Below are positions 9,731 through 18,173 of a stretch of DNA of 39,576 nucleotides, piece after piece (position 1 is the stretch's first letter; the number at the start of each line of letters is the position of its first letter). This DNA is from Anaerolineae bacterium. GTDB lineage: Bacteria > Chloroflexota > Anaerolineae > Aggregatilineales > Phototrophicaceae. The notes below the pieces were generated by a model that worked only from the letters and a program-made list of their open reading frames with translations, was not told the DNA's origin and made no database searches. The position numbers and the translations under genes were made by a program. The stretch is from contig JALONW010000008.1 in the NCBI GenBank assembly GCA_025454725.1, positions 1 to 39,576 of the forward strand, in the 5' to 3' direction.

Positions 9731-9751
9731 GGGCGACCCGGTGGGTCGCCC
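9731..9751. repeat. Intergenic inverted repeat
   Basis: GGGCGACCC-GGT-GGGTCGCCC. Confidence 0.75.
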
Positions 9752-9801
9752 ACTGATATTTTTGTAGGCTATCACTAACTGATTGAAAGGCTCCCCACCC
9801 C

Positions 9802-10920
9802 ATGCGCTTACCCCGATTCGCTCTAATTTTTCTCCTCATGCTGACCGCCCTACCACTCAGCGCACAGGAGACCGACGATGCGCCCGCCCCATCGACCTTC
9901 CGAGGCGACAACCAGCGCACCGGCGTCTACGACGGCACGCCCAACCGCGACTTCCCCCAAATCGAATGGTCGAACGACATCCCTCGCCCAGTGCGGACGA
10001 CGCCCGCCGTCGCGGATGGGCGCGTGTTCATCGGCAGCGAGGCCGGGACGCTCTACGCCTTCGACAATACCGACGGCGCGCTCCTGTGGGAGTGGGACAC
10101 ATCCTCCCCGATTGTCAGCACGCCAGCGGTGGTGGACGGTGTGGTCTATTTCGGCGCGCTCGACCGTTTCATCTACGCGCTGGACGCCGAAACCGGCGAA
10201 AAGCTGTGGGAAAAGGTCACCATCGGTCAGGTCTACTCGTCGCCTGCTGTGGCCGACGGCGTGGTCTACATCGGCTCGCTGGACACGCAGCTCTATGCCC
10301 TCGACGCCGAAACCGGTGATGAGCTGTGGACGTTCGGCACCGGCGGACAAGTGTGGTCTTCGCCTGCTGTAGCCGATGGTCTGGTTTATATTGGCAGTCG
10401 GTCAGGATTCATCAGTGCGCTGAACGCTGAAACTGGGGAGTTAATCTGGCAGGTCGAGGCGGGCGGCCCGATAGACGCGACGCCCGCCCTGTTGGACGGG
10501 GTAGTCTATGTCGGGTCGTATGACGGCAACCTGTACGCGCTGGACACCGAAACCGGCGAAACCGTCTGGGCGTTCGAGGCCGGTTCAGCGGTGTATGCCT
10601 CAGCGGCGCTGACCGAGGATTTCGCCTACCTAACGGCCTACGACGGCGACATTTACGCGCTCGACCGTGCCACCGGGGAGCAGGTCTGGACGGCAGACGT
10701 GGGGCAGGTCGCCTATTCGTCACCCACCGTGGTCGGTGATGTGGTCTACGCGCTCAGCGAGGAAGGCGGACGCTTATACGCCTACGATGCGTTGACCGGT
10801 GAGACGCTGTGGTTCGTCGTCACCGGCGCGGCGGGCGATTTCCGGTCGTCATCACCCGTTTTCGTCGATGGGCTGCTCTACATCGGCAGCAACACCGAAG
10901 GCATCATCGCTTACCGCTGA
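9802..10920 (+). CDS. Secreted PQQ-binding-like beta-propeller repeat protein (BamB-like)
   Basis: Signal peptide MRLPRFALIFLLMLTALPLSAQ; repeated (L/F)YALDAETGE.(L/V)W....VYSSPAVADGVVYIGS blades. Confidence 0.9.
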   Translation: MRLPRFALIFLLMLTALPLSAQETDDAPAPSTFRGDNQRTGVYDGTPNRDFPQIEWSNDIPRPVRTTPAVADGRVFIGSEAGTLYAFDNTDGALLWEWDTSSPIVSTPAVVDGVVYFGALDRFIYALDAETGEKLWEKVTIGQVYSSPAVADGVVYIGSLDTQLYALDAETGDELWTFGTGGQVWSSPAVADGLVYIGSRSGFISALNAETGELIWQVEAGGPIDATPALLDGVVYVGSYDGNLYALDTETGETVWAFEAGSAVYASAALTEDFAYLTAYDGDIYALDRATGEQVWTADVGQVAYSSPTVVGDVVYALSEEGGRLYAYDALTGETLWFVVTGAAGDFRSSSPVFVDGLLYIGSNTEGIIAYR

Positions 10921-11969
10921 CGCCGCCAGCCCCACAGGGTCAGCGCGCCCAGCACGAACCCGGCAGCCATCATCCCCAACGCGACCAACGGCGAGATTCC
11001 TTCATTTGGTGCAGGGGGCGCAAGCACGGCATCAGACGGCGCATCGGCGGCGTTGACGGTCTCATCGGCCATCCGCGACGAGAACAGGTCGCCAGCGGCA
11101 GACTCTGCCGCATCAGCGGGGGGCTCATCTCCCACGGCGGTCAGCGGCTCAACGCTGAAGGTCATCTCTGCCCCGCTGTCGTCCATAGCGATGTCGGTCG
11201 GGCGCTCACTGGGCGGCTGAGATGGGATGCTGTCCATTGCACCCCCGCCCATCCCGCCCGGCACATCGGTCTGTGGCAGCGGGGACGGTGCAATCGGCGG
11301 CGGGGCGGTGCTGGGGACGCCCGCCTGCGCTGCCGTGGTCATTTGGGCGGTCGGGGTCGGCTGAGGCATAGTCCGCAGCGCCATATCTTGGGTGGCGGCA
11401 AGCGTCGGCGTCCCTTCCGGCCTCACCATCATCACGGCGGGGGCTTCCGATTCTTCGAAAGCCGTTTCGGTGGTGCTTTGTTCGATTTCGGCCAGCGCCG
11501 ATTCCTCGGTCATTTGGGATTCGGTGGCTTGCTCATCACCCTGCTTGGTGAGGGTGAGTGCATCTTCCGCCACCATGGCGATGGCTGAGGCTGGGCTGGG
11601 TGAAGGCGTGCGCGCCGGGCCGGTCAACAGCGCAAGTGCGCCGACCAGCACCAACATGGTCGAGGCGGCGGCGCTGACCAACGGCAAAAACCGACGTGGG
11701 AGCAGGCGCGGGCGCGGCGGCGCGGCCAACGGCGTGCGCCCTAGTTCCCGGTCGATGTCCAGCGCCTGTTGGCGGCTGAGGGTGAAATCTCGCGGCGCAA
11801 CCAGCTCTGGCAGCCCCTTCACCAGGGCCACCGTCCGCCGGATGCCTTCCAGCTCCGCCGCAAATTCGGGGTCGTTCGCAAGGCGCGACTCGACCGTAGC
11901 GCGCTGGGCATCTGTCAGCGCGCCGTCAAGGTAATCAGAAATCAGGTCGTAATCACGGTCGGTCAGCAT
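10911..11969 (-). CDS. Putative membrane anti-sigma factor
   Basis: N-terminal YDLISDYLDGALTDAQRATVESRLANDPEFAAELEGIR typical of anti-sigma factors; TM near residue 100 and a C-terminal TM; downstream of and co-directional with an ECF sigma gene. Confidence 0.75.
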   Translation of the reverse strand: MLTDRDYDLISDYLDGALTDAQRATVESRLANDPEFAAELEGIRRTVALVKGLPELVAPRDFTLSRQQALDIDRELGRTPLAAPPRPRLLPRRFLPLVSAAASTMLVLVGALALLTGPARTPSPSPASAIAMVAEDALTLTKQGDEQATESQMTEESALAEIEQSTTETAFEESEAPAVMMVRPEGTPTLAATQDMALRTMPQPTPTAQMTTAAQAGVPSTAPPPIAPSPLPQTDVPGGMGGGAMDSIPSQPPSERPTDIAMDDSGAEMTFSVEPLTAVGDEPPADAAESAAGDLFSSRMADETVNAADAPSDAVLAPPAPNEGISPLVALGMMAAGFVLGALTLWGWRRQR

Positions 11970-12008
11970 AGGATACGTCTCACCACCCGTGGGGTGGCCT
12001 GCATGGTG

Positions 12009-12611
12009 TTACTCTTGAAAACGAAAAACATCGGCAAAAAGTTCCTGTTTGCCCTCAAGGCAGCGGCGCATCGCCAGCCGCGCCCGGCTCAAGCGTGATT
12101 TAACCGTGCCGAGCTGCACGTCCGTGGTCTCGGCGACTTCTTGATAGCTGTACCCTTCAAGGTCGAACATTACCAGTGTTGCCCGCTGGTCGCTGGGCAG
12201 CCCGCCGAGGCAGTCTTGGATGGCGCGCTGTGCGTCGCGCTGCTCGGCCACCTGTTCCGGCGTGGCCGAATGCGAAGCCAGCGGCGCGCCGTCGTCGGTC
12301 TCTGCACCCGGCAGGTCTTCAATCGAATCGGCGGGGCGGCGCTTTTCATAACGCAAGCGGTCATACACGCCGTTGGTCACAATCCGCAGCAGCCACGCCT
12401 TAAAACTCCCACCCCGAAAATCGTGCAGCTTGCGGTAGGCGTTGATGAACGCTTCCTGCGCCGCGTCCGAGGCCGAAAACGGCTCTCCCAGCAGGCGGTA
12501 GGCCACGCTGTAGGCGGCATTTTGGTAGCGCAGAACCAGCGCGTTAAAGGAATCAAGGTCGCCGCGCTGGGCGGCAAGAATCAATTCTAAATCATCTGTT
12601 GGTGTCGGCAT
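12009..12611 (-). CDS. RNA polymerase ECF sigma factor
   Basis: Sigma region 2 (NALVLRYQNAAYSVAYRLLG...DAAQEAFINAYRKLHDFRGGSFKAWLLRIVTN) and region 4 (LPSDQRATLVMFDLEGYSYQEVAETTDVQLGTVKSRLSRARLAMRRCL). Confidence 0.95.
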   Translation of the reverse strand: MPTPTDDLELILAAQRGDLDSFNALVLRYQNAAYSVAYRLLGEPFSASDAAQEAFINAYRKLHDFRGGSFKAWLLRIVTNGVYDRLRYEKRRPADSIEDLPGAETDDGAPLASHSATPEQVAEQRDAQRAIQDCLGGLPSDQRATLVMFDLEGYSYQEVAETTDVQLGTVKSRLSRARLAMRRCLEGKQELFADVFRFQE

Positions 12612-12639
12612 TGACGTTTACGCCTATTTTGCCTATACT
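12611..12639 (+). promoter_or_regulatory. sigma70 promoter of tRNA-Leu
   Basis: TTGACG (12611-12616), 17-nt spacer, TATACT (12634-12639). Confidence 0.75.
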
Positions 12640-12651
12640 CAATGCTACATT

Positions 12652-12733
12652 GCCGGAGTGGTGAAATGGCAGACACGAACGACTCAAACTCGTTTGCTTA
12701 ACAGGCGTGTGGGTTCGACTCCCACCTCCGGCA
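12652..12733 (+). tRNA. tRNA-Leu (anticodon CAA)
   Basis: Acceptor GCCGGAG/CTCCGGC, anticodon stem AACGA-CTCAAAC-TCGTT with CAA, class II variable arm, T-arm GTGGG-TTCGACT-CCCAC; CCA not encoded. Confidence 0.93.
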
Positions 12734-12742
12734 CACCCACAG

Positions 12743-12774
12743 CAGCTCGCGACCTTCGCGGGCTGTTTTGTTTT
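12743..12774 (+). terminator. Terminator after tRNA-Leu
   Basis: CAGCTCGCG...CGCGGGCTG followed by TTTTGTTTT. Confidence 0.75.
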
Positions 12775-12926
12775 ATGCCATCATCCTGCCGCCCCAGACC
12801 CCTCTCATCGGCTGTACGGTAGTGTACCGCAAATCCGTCCCAACGGTAGCCCACGGTCAGGCAAGCGTAGGCCGACCGTTCTGTACTTTTGCCAAAACCT
12901 GCGTCCGAACCTCACCCACGAACCAT

Positions 12927-12955
12927 TTGCATTTTCAAAACCGGCGCGTTATGCT
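12927..12955 (+). promoter_or_regulatory. Promoter of ABC importer operon
   Basis: TTGCAT (12927-12932), 17-nt spacer, TATGCT (12950-12955). Confidence 0.55.
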
Positions 12956-12965
12956 CACTGGCAAG

Positions 12966-12979
12966 GTGGTATATACCAC
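12966..12979. promoter_or_regulatory. Candidate GntR/HutC operator
   Basis: 14-bp perfect palindrome GTGGTATATACCAC just downstream of the -10; contains GTNTANAC. Confidence 0.5.
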
Positions 12980-13025
12980 TGTAAACCACTGCTCGTTTTT
13001 TTGTGAATTACAGGGAGATTTAGCG

Positions 13026-14771
13026 ATGAAGCGATATATCGCGCTGCTGCTGGCCGTGGTGATGCTGGTGGGCATCGTCCCGGTGTCGGCACAAGAAGCC
13101 CCGGAAGGGACGTGGCTGGGGACGTGGCCGTATGTCCTGCCGCCGGAGCATGACCTCGGCTCGTTCACCGCGTCTGGCCTCGCCGCCAACCTTGGCAATG
13201 TCTACCGGTCGCTGGTCGAGATGCCGTTCGCCTTCTATATGTGGTCAAGCGGCGAGTATGAGCCGATGCTGGCCTCGGAATGGGGTTTCACCGAGGACAA
13301 CACCGCCTACCGCGTGACCATCAACGCCGACGCAATGTGGTCGGACGGCAGCCCCGTCACCTCGGCGGACGTGCTGGCGACTTACTCGATTGGCCGCATT
13401 CGCGGCTGGTCGCAGTACAACTACATCAGCGAAGTGCGCGCCATCGACGACAAGACCGTCGAATTCGTGTTCAGCGGCGAGCCGTCGCTGGTCGCCGAGC
13501 GCCTCATCCTGAAGGAATACATCGTCGCCGCCGCGAACTACGGTGAGCTGGCCGCCCGCGCCGACGAAATCGTCGCGGCGGGTCTGACCCGTGACAGCGA
13601 GGAATGGGCGGCGCTCGCCAGTGACATCGGCGCGTTCAAGCCCGATGTGCTGCTCGCCAGCGGCCCCTACACCTACACGCTTGATACCGTCAACGACGCC
13701 TTCATGACCATGCAGTGGCAGCCCAACAGCATCTTCAGCGGCAGCGTTCAGTTCGGTGAAATCAAGCTGTGGGCGGGCGAGACCGAAGTCACCACCCCGC
13801 TGGTCCTGAGCGGTGAACTGGCCCACTCGACCAATGTCTATCCGGCCAACACTGTCACCTCGTTCGAGTCGGCTGGGATTAACCTCGTGACCATCCCCCG
13901 CGCTTACGGCCCCGCCCTACTGTTCCAGCACGACACCTACCCGTTCAACATCGTGGAAGTCCGTCAGGCCATGGCCTACGCCATCAACCGCGACGAGAAC
14001 GCCTTCCTGACCAACGGCATCGGCGCAAGCGGCACGGTCTACATGTCGGGCATCCTCGACGACATGGTGACTCTGCTGCTGGATGAGGAGACCGTCGAAA
14101 GCCTCAACCGCTACGAGTACAACCTCGAAACCGCCGCCGGTCTGATGGAGACCGCTGGCTTCACCCTCGACGACGAGGGCAAGTGGGTAGACGCCGAGGG
14201 CAACCGCATCAGCGTCGAATACAAGTTCCCCGCCGAATTCGCTGACTTCAGCGGCGCGTCGCAGAACGCCATCGACCAGCTCAACGCCTTCGGCTTTGAC
14301 ATCACCGCCCGCGCCAACCCGTGGCAAGAAGTCGCCGCCGACATCCGCGCTGGCAACTTCCAGCTCTCGGTGTGGAGCTGGGCGCAGGGTTCGCCGTTCG
14401 CCACCAGCCAGTTCTTCGGCCCCATCCAGCGCTTCAACTACGTCGGCCTGACCGATGGTCAGATTGGCATGAACTTCCAGATGGAGTTCGAGTACAACGG
14501 TGAGATGGTCAACCTGCAAGACATGATTAACAACGCTTCGACCGGCCTCGATGTCGAGGCGCAGCGCGAGCGCGCCGGTGATGTGGCGACCATCATCAAC
14601 GACCTGATGCCATTCATCCCGCTCAACGTCATGCTCTCGGTCGAGCCGATGAACGAGGCCGCTATCGCCGGTGTGCCGGACGACAGTGACCCCATCTGGT
14701 TGAACCCGTCGGGCGTTGACCACCCCATCATCTGGCTCATCCTGCAAGGCACGCTCAGCGACGCCCAGTAA
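13026..14771 (+). CDS. ABC transporter substrate-binding protein, family 5 (peptide/oligosaccharide)
   Basis: Signal peptide MKRYIALLLAVVMLVGIVPVSAQ; YRVTINADAMWSDGSPVTSADVLATY typical of SBP_bac_5. Start moved to 13026, preceded by a GGGAG ribosome-binding site. Confidence 0.9.
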   Translation: MKRYIALLLAVVMLVGIVPVSAQEAPEGTWLGTWPYVLPPEHDLGSFTASGLAANLGNVYRSLVEMPFAFYMWSSGEYEPMLASEWGFTEDNTAYRVTINADAMWSDGSPVTSADVLATYSIGRIRGWSQYNYISEVRAIDDKTVEFVFSGEPSLVAERLILKEYIVAAANYGELAARADEIVAAGLTRDSEEWAALASDIGAFKPDVLLASGPYTYTLDTVNDAFMTMQWQPNSIFSGSVQFGEIKLWAGETEVTTPLVLSGELAHSTNVYPANTVTSFESAGINLVTIPRAYGPALLFQHDTYPFNIVEVRQAMAYAINRDENAFLTNGIGASGTVYMSGILDDMVTLLLDEETVESLNRYEYNLETAAGLMETAGFTLDDEGKWVDAEGNRISVEYKFPAEFADFSGASQNAIDQLNAFGFDITARANPWQEVAADIRAGNFQLSVWSWAQGSPFATSQFFGPIQRFNYVGLTDGQIGMNFQMEFEYNGEMVNLQDMINNASTGLDVEAQRERAGDVATIINDLMPFIPLNVMLSVEPMNEAAIAGVPDDSDPIWLNPSGVDHPIIWLILQGTLSDAQ

Positions 14772-14890
14772 GCCACCTCCGCGCAGCGTCCCCGCCCCAG
14801 TGTGGGGGCGCTGCGCCCTCTTTCTATTGTTAGATGCATCACAGCCCCGTCCCCGCGCAGCCTGTGGGGGCGGGATGAGGCCAACACGCC

Positions 14891-15979
14891 ATGACATCCA
14901 TCCCTACCCCTCGCCCGGTCGCCGCTGCGCCCCGCCGGTCGCCCGGCCAAGTGCTGCGCAGGCTGTGGGACAGCTACAGCTTCCGGGTGTTAATCCAGAG
15001 CTTGGTGACCATCTGGGCGGTGACGACCTTCACGTTCGTCCTCATCCGCCTGATGCCCGGCAACCCCATCCAAATCCGCATCGACCAGCTCATGAACCGT
15101 GGGCTGACCTTCGAGGAGGCCGAACAGCAAGCCGCCAACCTGTTTGACTTCGACCCCGACGCGCCGATTTTGGAGCAGTACGTCGACTATATCGGCAAGC
15201 TGGCGCGGGGCGACCTCGGCAACTCGATTTTGGGCGGCGGGACGCCGGTCAACAGCATCATCCTCGAATTTCTGCCGTGGACACTGTTCAGCGTCGGGCT
15301 GGGGCTGCTGCTGAGTTTCTTACTTGGCACGTTGTTGGGCGTCATCATCGCCTACCGACGCGGCGGCTTCTTAGATAACTTCATCACCACCGTCTCGTCG
15401 ATTTTGTACGGCATCCCCGACTATGTGATTGCTCTGCTGCTGATTCTGGTGGTCGGAGTACAGCTCCAGTGGTTTCAGGTCGGGCAGATGCGCGGCGCGT
15501 ATAACCCCGCCATCGAACCCGGCTTTACGCTGGAATTTATCGCCAGCATTTTCCAGCACGCTATCCTCCCGGTCGGGACATATATCCTCAGCACGACCGG
15601 CTCATGGGTGCTGGCGATGAAGTCCAGCACACTTTCAACGCTGGGTGAGGATTTCATCACGGTGGCGAAGGCACGCGGCCTGAGCGAGACGCGCATCCTG
15701 TCGGCGTATGTCGGGCGCAACGCCCTGCTGCCTCTGGTCACACGCTTGGCGATTTCGATTGGCTTCGTCGTCAGTGGCAGCGTGATTGTCGAAGAATTCT
15801 TCCAGTACCCCGGCCTCGGTCGGCGTTTGCTGCGCGCCATTACCGAGCGGGATTATACGACCATGCAGGGGATTTTCTTGGTGATTAGCATCTCGGTGGT
15901 GGCCGCCAACGCCCTATCGGACCTGCTGCTGGGCTGGCTCGACCCCCGCGTGCGGGTCGGGAAAGGGCGCGGTCGATAA
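14891..15979 (+). CDS. ABC transporter permease, DppB-like
   Basis: TFTFVLIRLMPGNPI N-terminus and EDFITVAKARGLSETRILSAYVGRNALLPLVT EAA-loop-like motif. Confidence 0.92.
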   Translation: MTSIPTPRPVAAAPRRSPGQVLRRLWDSYSFRVLIQSLVTIWAVTTFTFVLIRLMPGNPIQIRIDQLMNRGLTFEEAEQQAANLFDFDPDAPILEQYVDYIGKLARGDLGNSILGGGTPVNSIILEFLPWTLFSVGLGLLLSFLLGTLLGVIIAYRRGGFLDNFITTVSSILYGIPDYVIALLLILVVGVQLQWFQVGQMRGAYNPAIEPGFTLEFIASIFQHAILPVGTYILSTTGSWVLAMKSSTLSTLGEDFITVAKARGLSETRILSAYVGRNALLPLVTRLAISIGFVVSGSVIVEEFFQYPGLGRRLLRAITERDYTTMQGIFLVISISVVAANALSDLLLGWLDPRVRVGKGRGR

Positions 15980-15981
15980 CC

Positions 15982-17157
15982 ATGATTGGGGTATCGTCCG
16001 TCGGCCTCGTGATTGGCCTCGTGTGCGGCGGCTTGGCGCTGGCGCTGGGCATCTACTTGAAACAACTACGCCCCGGCATCACCGGCTTCATCGTCTGTAC
16101 GATAGCGGGTTTCGGGTGCAGCATTATCGGCGGGCTGATTGCGCTGTTCGTGATGGCCGCCGTCATCATCTCGCACGCCTACGTTGACCGGCAGGACCCC
16201 TTCACCAGCCGCGCCAAACTGGAAGAGGTCGATTTCAGTGAGACCACCGCTCAAAGCACCATGCGCCGCCTCGCCAATTTCGGCAATACCGTCCGCGTGT
16301 CGTGGGGCGCGCTGGTGCGGAACAAGGCCGGGTTCATCGGCTTTTTGGGCGTGACCTTCTTCTTGGCGATGTCGGCTTTTGGCCCACTGTTCATCGAATA
16401 CGAGGGCAGCGCGCAGTTCAGCCGCCGAGTCGATGGCGCACGCTCACTGTTCCAAGCGCCCAGCGCGGAATTTCCGCTCGGCCTCGACTGGCAGGGGCGC
16501 AGCGTACTCAGTCATGTGGTCTACGGCGGGCGTATCCTGATTGTCACGTCGATTCAAGCGGGTTTGGCCGCGACCGCTGTCGCCGTGCTGTTCGGGTCGC
16601 TGGCTGCGCTGATGGGCGGTTGGGTCGATGGAATTTTGTCGGCACTGGCGAACTTCATCCTGACCATCCCCCAGTTCCCGCTGCTGCTGGTGCTGGCATC
16701 GGTCATCCAGTTCACTGACCCGATACAGATGGCCTTACTGTTTGGATTCCTCAACTGGCCGACGCTGATGCGCGCCGTCCGCGCCCAAGTGTTGAGCCTA
16801 CGCGAGCGCGATTACGTTGAGGCGGCGTTTGCGCTCGACCTCGGCTTGTGGCACATCATCAGCCGCGAAGTGTTCCCCAATATGGTGAGCTACATCGCCG
16901 TCAACCTGATTTTCACCGTTCGCACTGCGCTGTACGGCCTCGTCGCGCTGGTGGTTTTGGGCATCGTCCCGCTGCAAGAGCCGGACTGGGGCGTGATGAT
17001 TTTCATGGGGCGCTCGCAGGGCGCGCTGTTTAGCCAAGAAGCCATCTGGATGATGCTGGGGCCAATCCTCGCCATCGCGCTGTTCCAGCTCTCGCTGGTG
17101 TTGTTCAGCCGGTCGCTGGAAGAAGTGTTTAACCCCCGCCTGCGGAGTGGATTATGA
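15982..17157 (+). CDS. ABC transporter permease, DppC-like, with N-terminal membrane extension
   Basis: RDYVEAAFALDLGLWHIISREVFPNMVSYIAVNL EAA motif; about 90 extra N-terminal residues with two predicted TM segments. Confidence 0.88.
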   Translation: MIGVSSVGLVIGLVCGGLALALGIYLKQLRPGITGFIVCTIAGFGCSIIGGLIALFVMAAVIISHAYVDRQDPFTSRAKLEEVDFSETTAQSTMRRLANFGNTVRVSWGALVRNKAGFIGFLGVTFFLAMSAFGPLFIEYEGSAQFSRRVDGARSLFQAPSAEFPLGLDWQGRSVLSHVVYGGRILIVTSIQAGLAATAVAVLFGSLAALMGGWVDGILSALANFILTIPQFPLLLVLASVIQFTDPIQMALLFGFLNWPTLMRAVRAQVLSLRERDYVEAAFALDLGLWHIISREVFPNMVSYIAVNLIFTVRTALYGLVALVVLGIVPLQEPDWGVMIFMGRSQGALFSQEAIWMMLGPILAIALFQLSLVLFSRSLEEVFNPRLRSGL

Positions 17158-18173
17158 GCATTTCGCCTGAAATCGTGCTGTCTGTCCGCAACCTATCGGT
17201 CTCGTACCTCGCCAAGCGCGGGCGGGTGCGCGCCGTGAACAATGTCAGCTTCGACCTCCGCAAGGGCGAGACACTGGCGCTGATTGGTGAGTCGGGCTGC
17301 GGCAAATCGACGCTCAACCTCGCGCTCATCCGCCAACTCCCCATCACAGGGAGTATTGACAGCGGCCAAATCCTGTACACGCGCCCCGACGGTCAGACCG
17401 TCGATGTCGTGTCGATGAGGAAAGAGGCGCTGCGCCAGTTCTTGTGGGCAGACTGCGCGATGGTCTTTCAGGGCGCGCTCAACTCGCTCAACCCGGTACT
17501 GCGCGTGCGCGACCTCGTGTACGACACCGCCAAAGCCCACCGCCTGAACAAAGCCGAGGCGCGCCGCCGCGCCTTCGAGCTGTTCCAGAAGGTGCGGCTT
17601 GACCCAGCGCGGGTGTTCAACGCCTACCCGCACGAGCTTTCCGGCGGGATGCGCCAGCGCGTGCTGTTGGCGCTGGCGCTGCTGCTGCGCCCGCAAATCG
17701 TCATCATGGACGAGCCGACCACGGCGGTGGACATCCTCACCCAGCGCTCCATCCTTGATGTGATTGAACAGCTCAAGGCCGAATTCGGCTTCAGCGTCAT
17801 CTTCATCAGCCACGACCTCGCCGTCGCCGCCGAGATTGCCGACACCGTAGCGACCATGTACGCCGGGGAAATCATCGAAATCGGCCCAGTAGACGAGGTG
17901 TTTTACCGGTCGCGCCACGCCTACTCGCTGGCGCTTCTGAACGCCGCTCCACGCCTCTCGACCGGTCAGGAAGAACTGCTCAGTATCCCCGGCAGCCCGC
18001 CCGACCTTATTGAGCCGCCGACCGGCTGCAAGTTTCACCCGCGCTGCGCCTTCGCGGTCGAGGTGTGCAAGACCACCCCGCCGCCCCTCATCATGCCAGA
18101 ACCCGGTCACCGCGTCGCCTGCCACGAGACCGACCGTGTGATGGCGCATAACAACCGGAAAATCACGACATGA
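17154..18173 (+). CDS. ABC transporter ATP-binding protein, DppD-like
   Basis: GESGCGKST, LSGGMRQRVLLALAL, IVIMDEPTTAVD, C-terminal oligopeptide motif HPRCAFAVEVC; overlaps neighbours by 4 nt. Confidence 0.95.
   Translation: MSISPEIVLSVRNLSVSYLAKRGRVRAVNNVSFDLRKGETLALIGESGCGKSTLNLALIRQLPITGSIDSGQILYTRPDGQTVDVVSMRKEALRQFLWADCAMVFQGALNSLNPVLRVRDLVYDTAKAHRLNKAEARRRAFELFQKVRLDPARVFNAYPHELSGGMRQRVLLALALLLRPQIVIMDEPTTAVDILTQRSILDVIEQLKAEFGFSVIFISHDLAVAAEIADTVATMYAGEIIEIGPVDEVFYRSRHAYSLALLNAAPRLSTGQEELLSIPGSPPDLIEPPTGCKFHPRCAFAVEVCKTTPPPLIMPEPGHRVACHETDRVMAHNNRKITT

Noticed and set aside
13917-14897. 326-aa antisense ORF over the substrate-binding protein
   Set aside because: Shadow ORF of a strongly supported gene; no domain signature.
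17193-18149. 318-aa antisense ORF over the DppD-like gene
   Set aside because: Shadow of a confident ABC ATPase gene.
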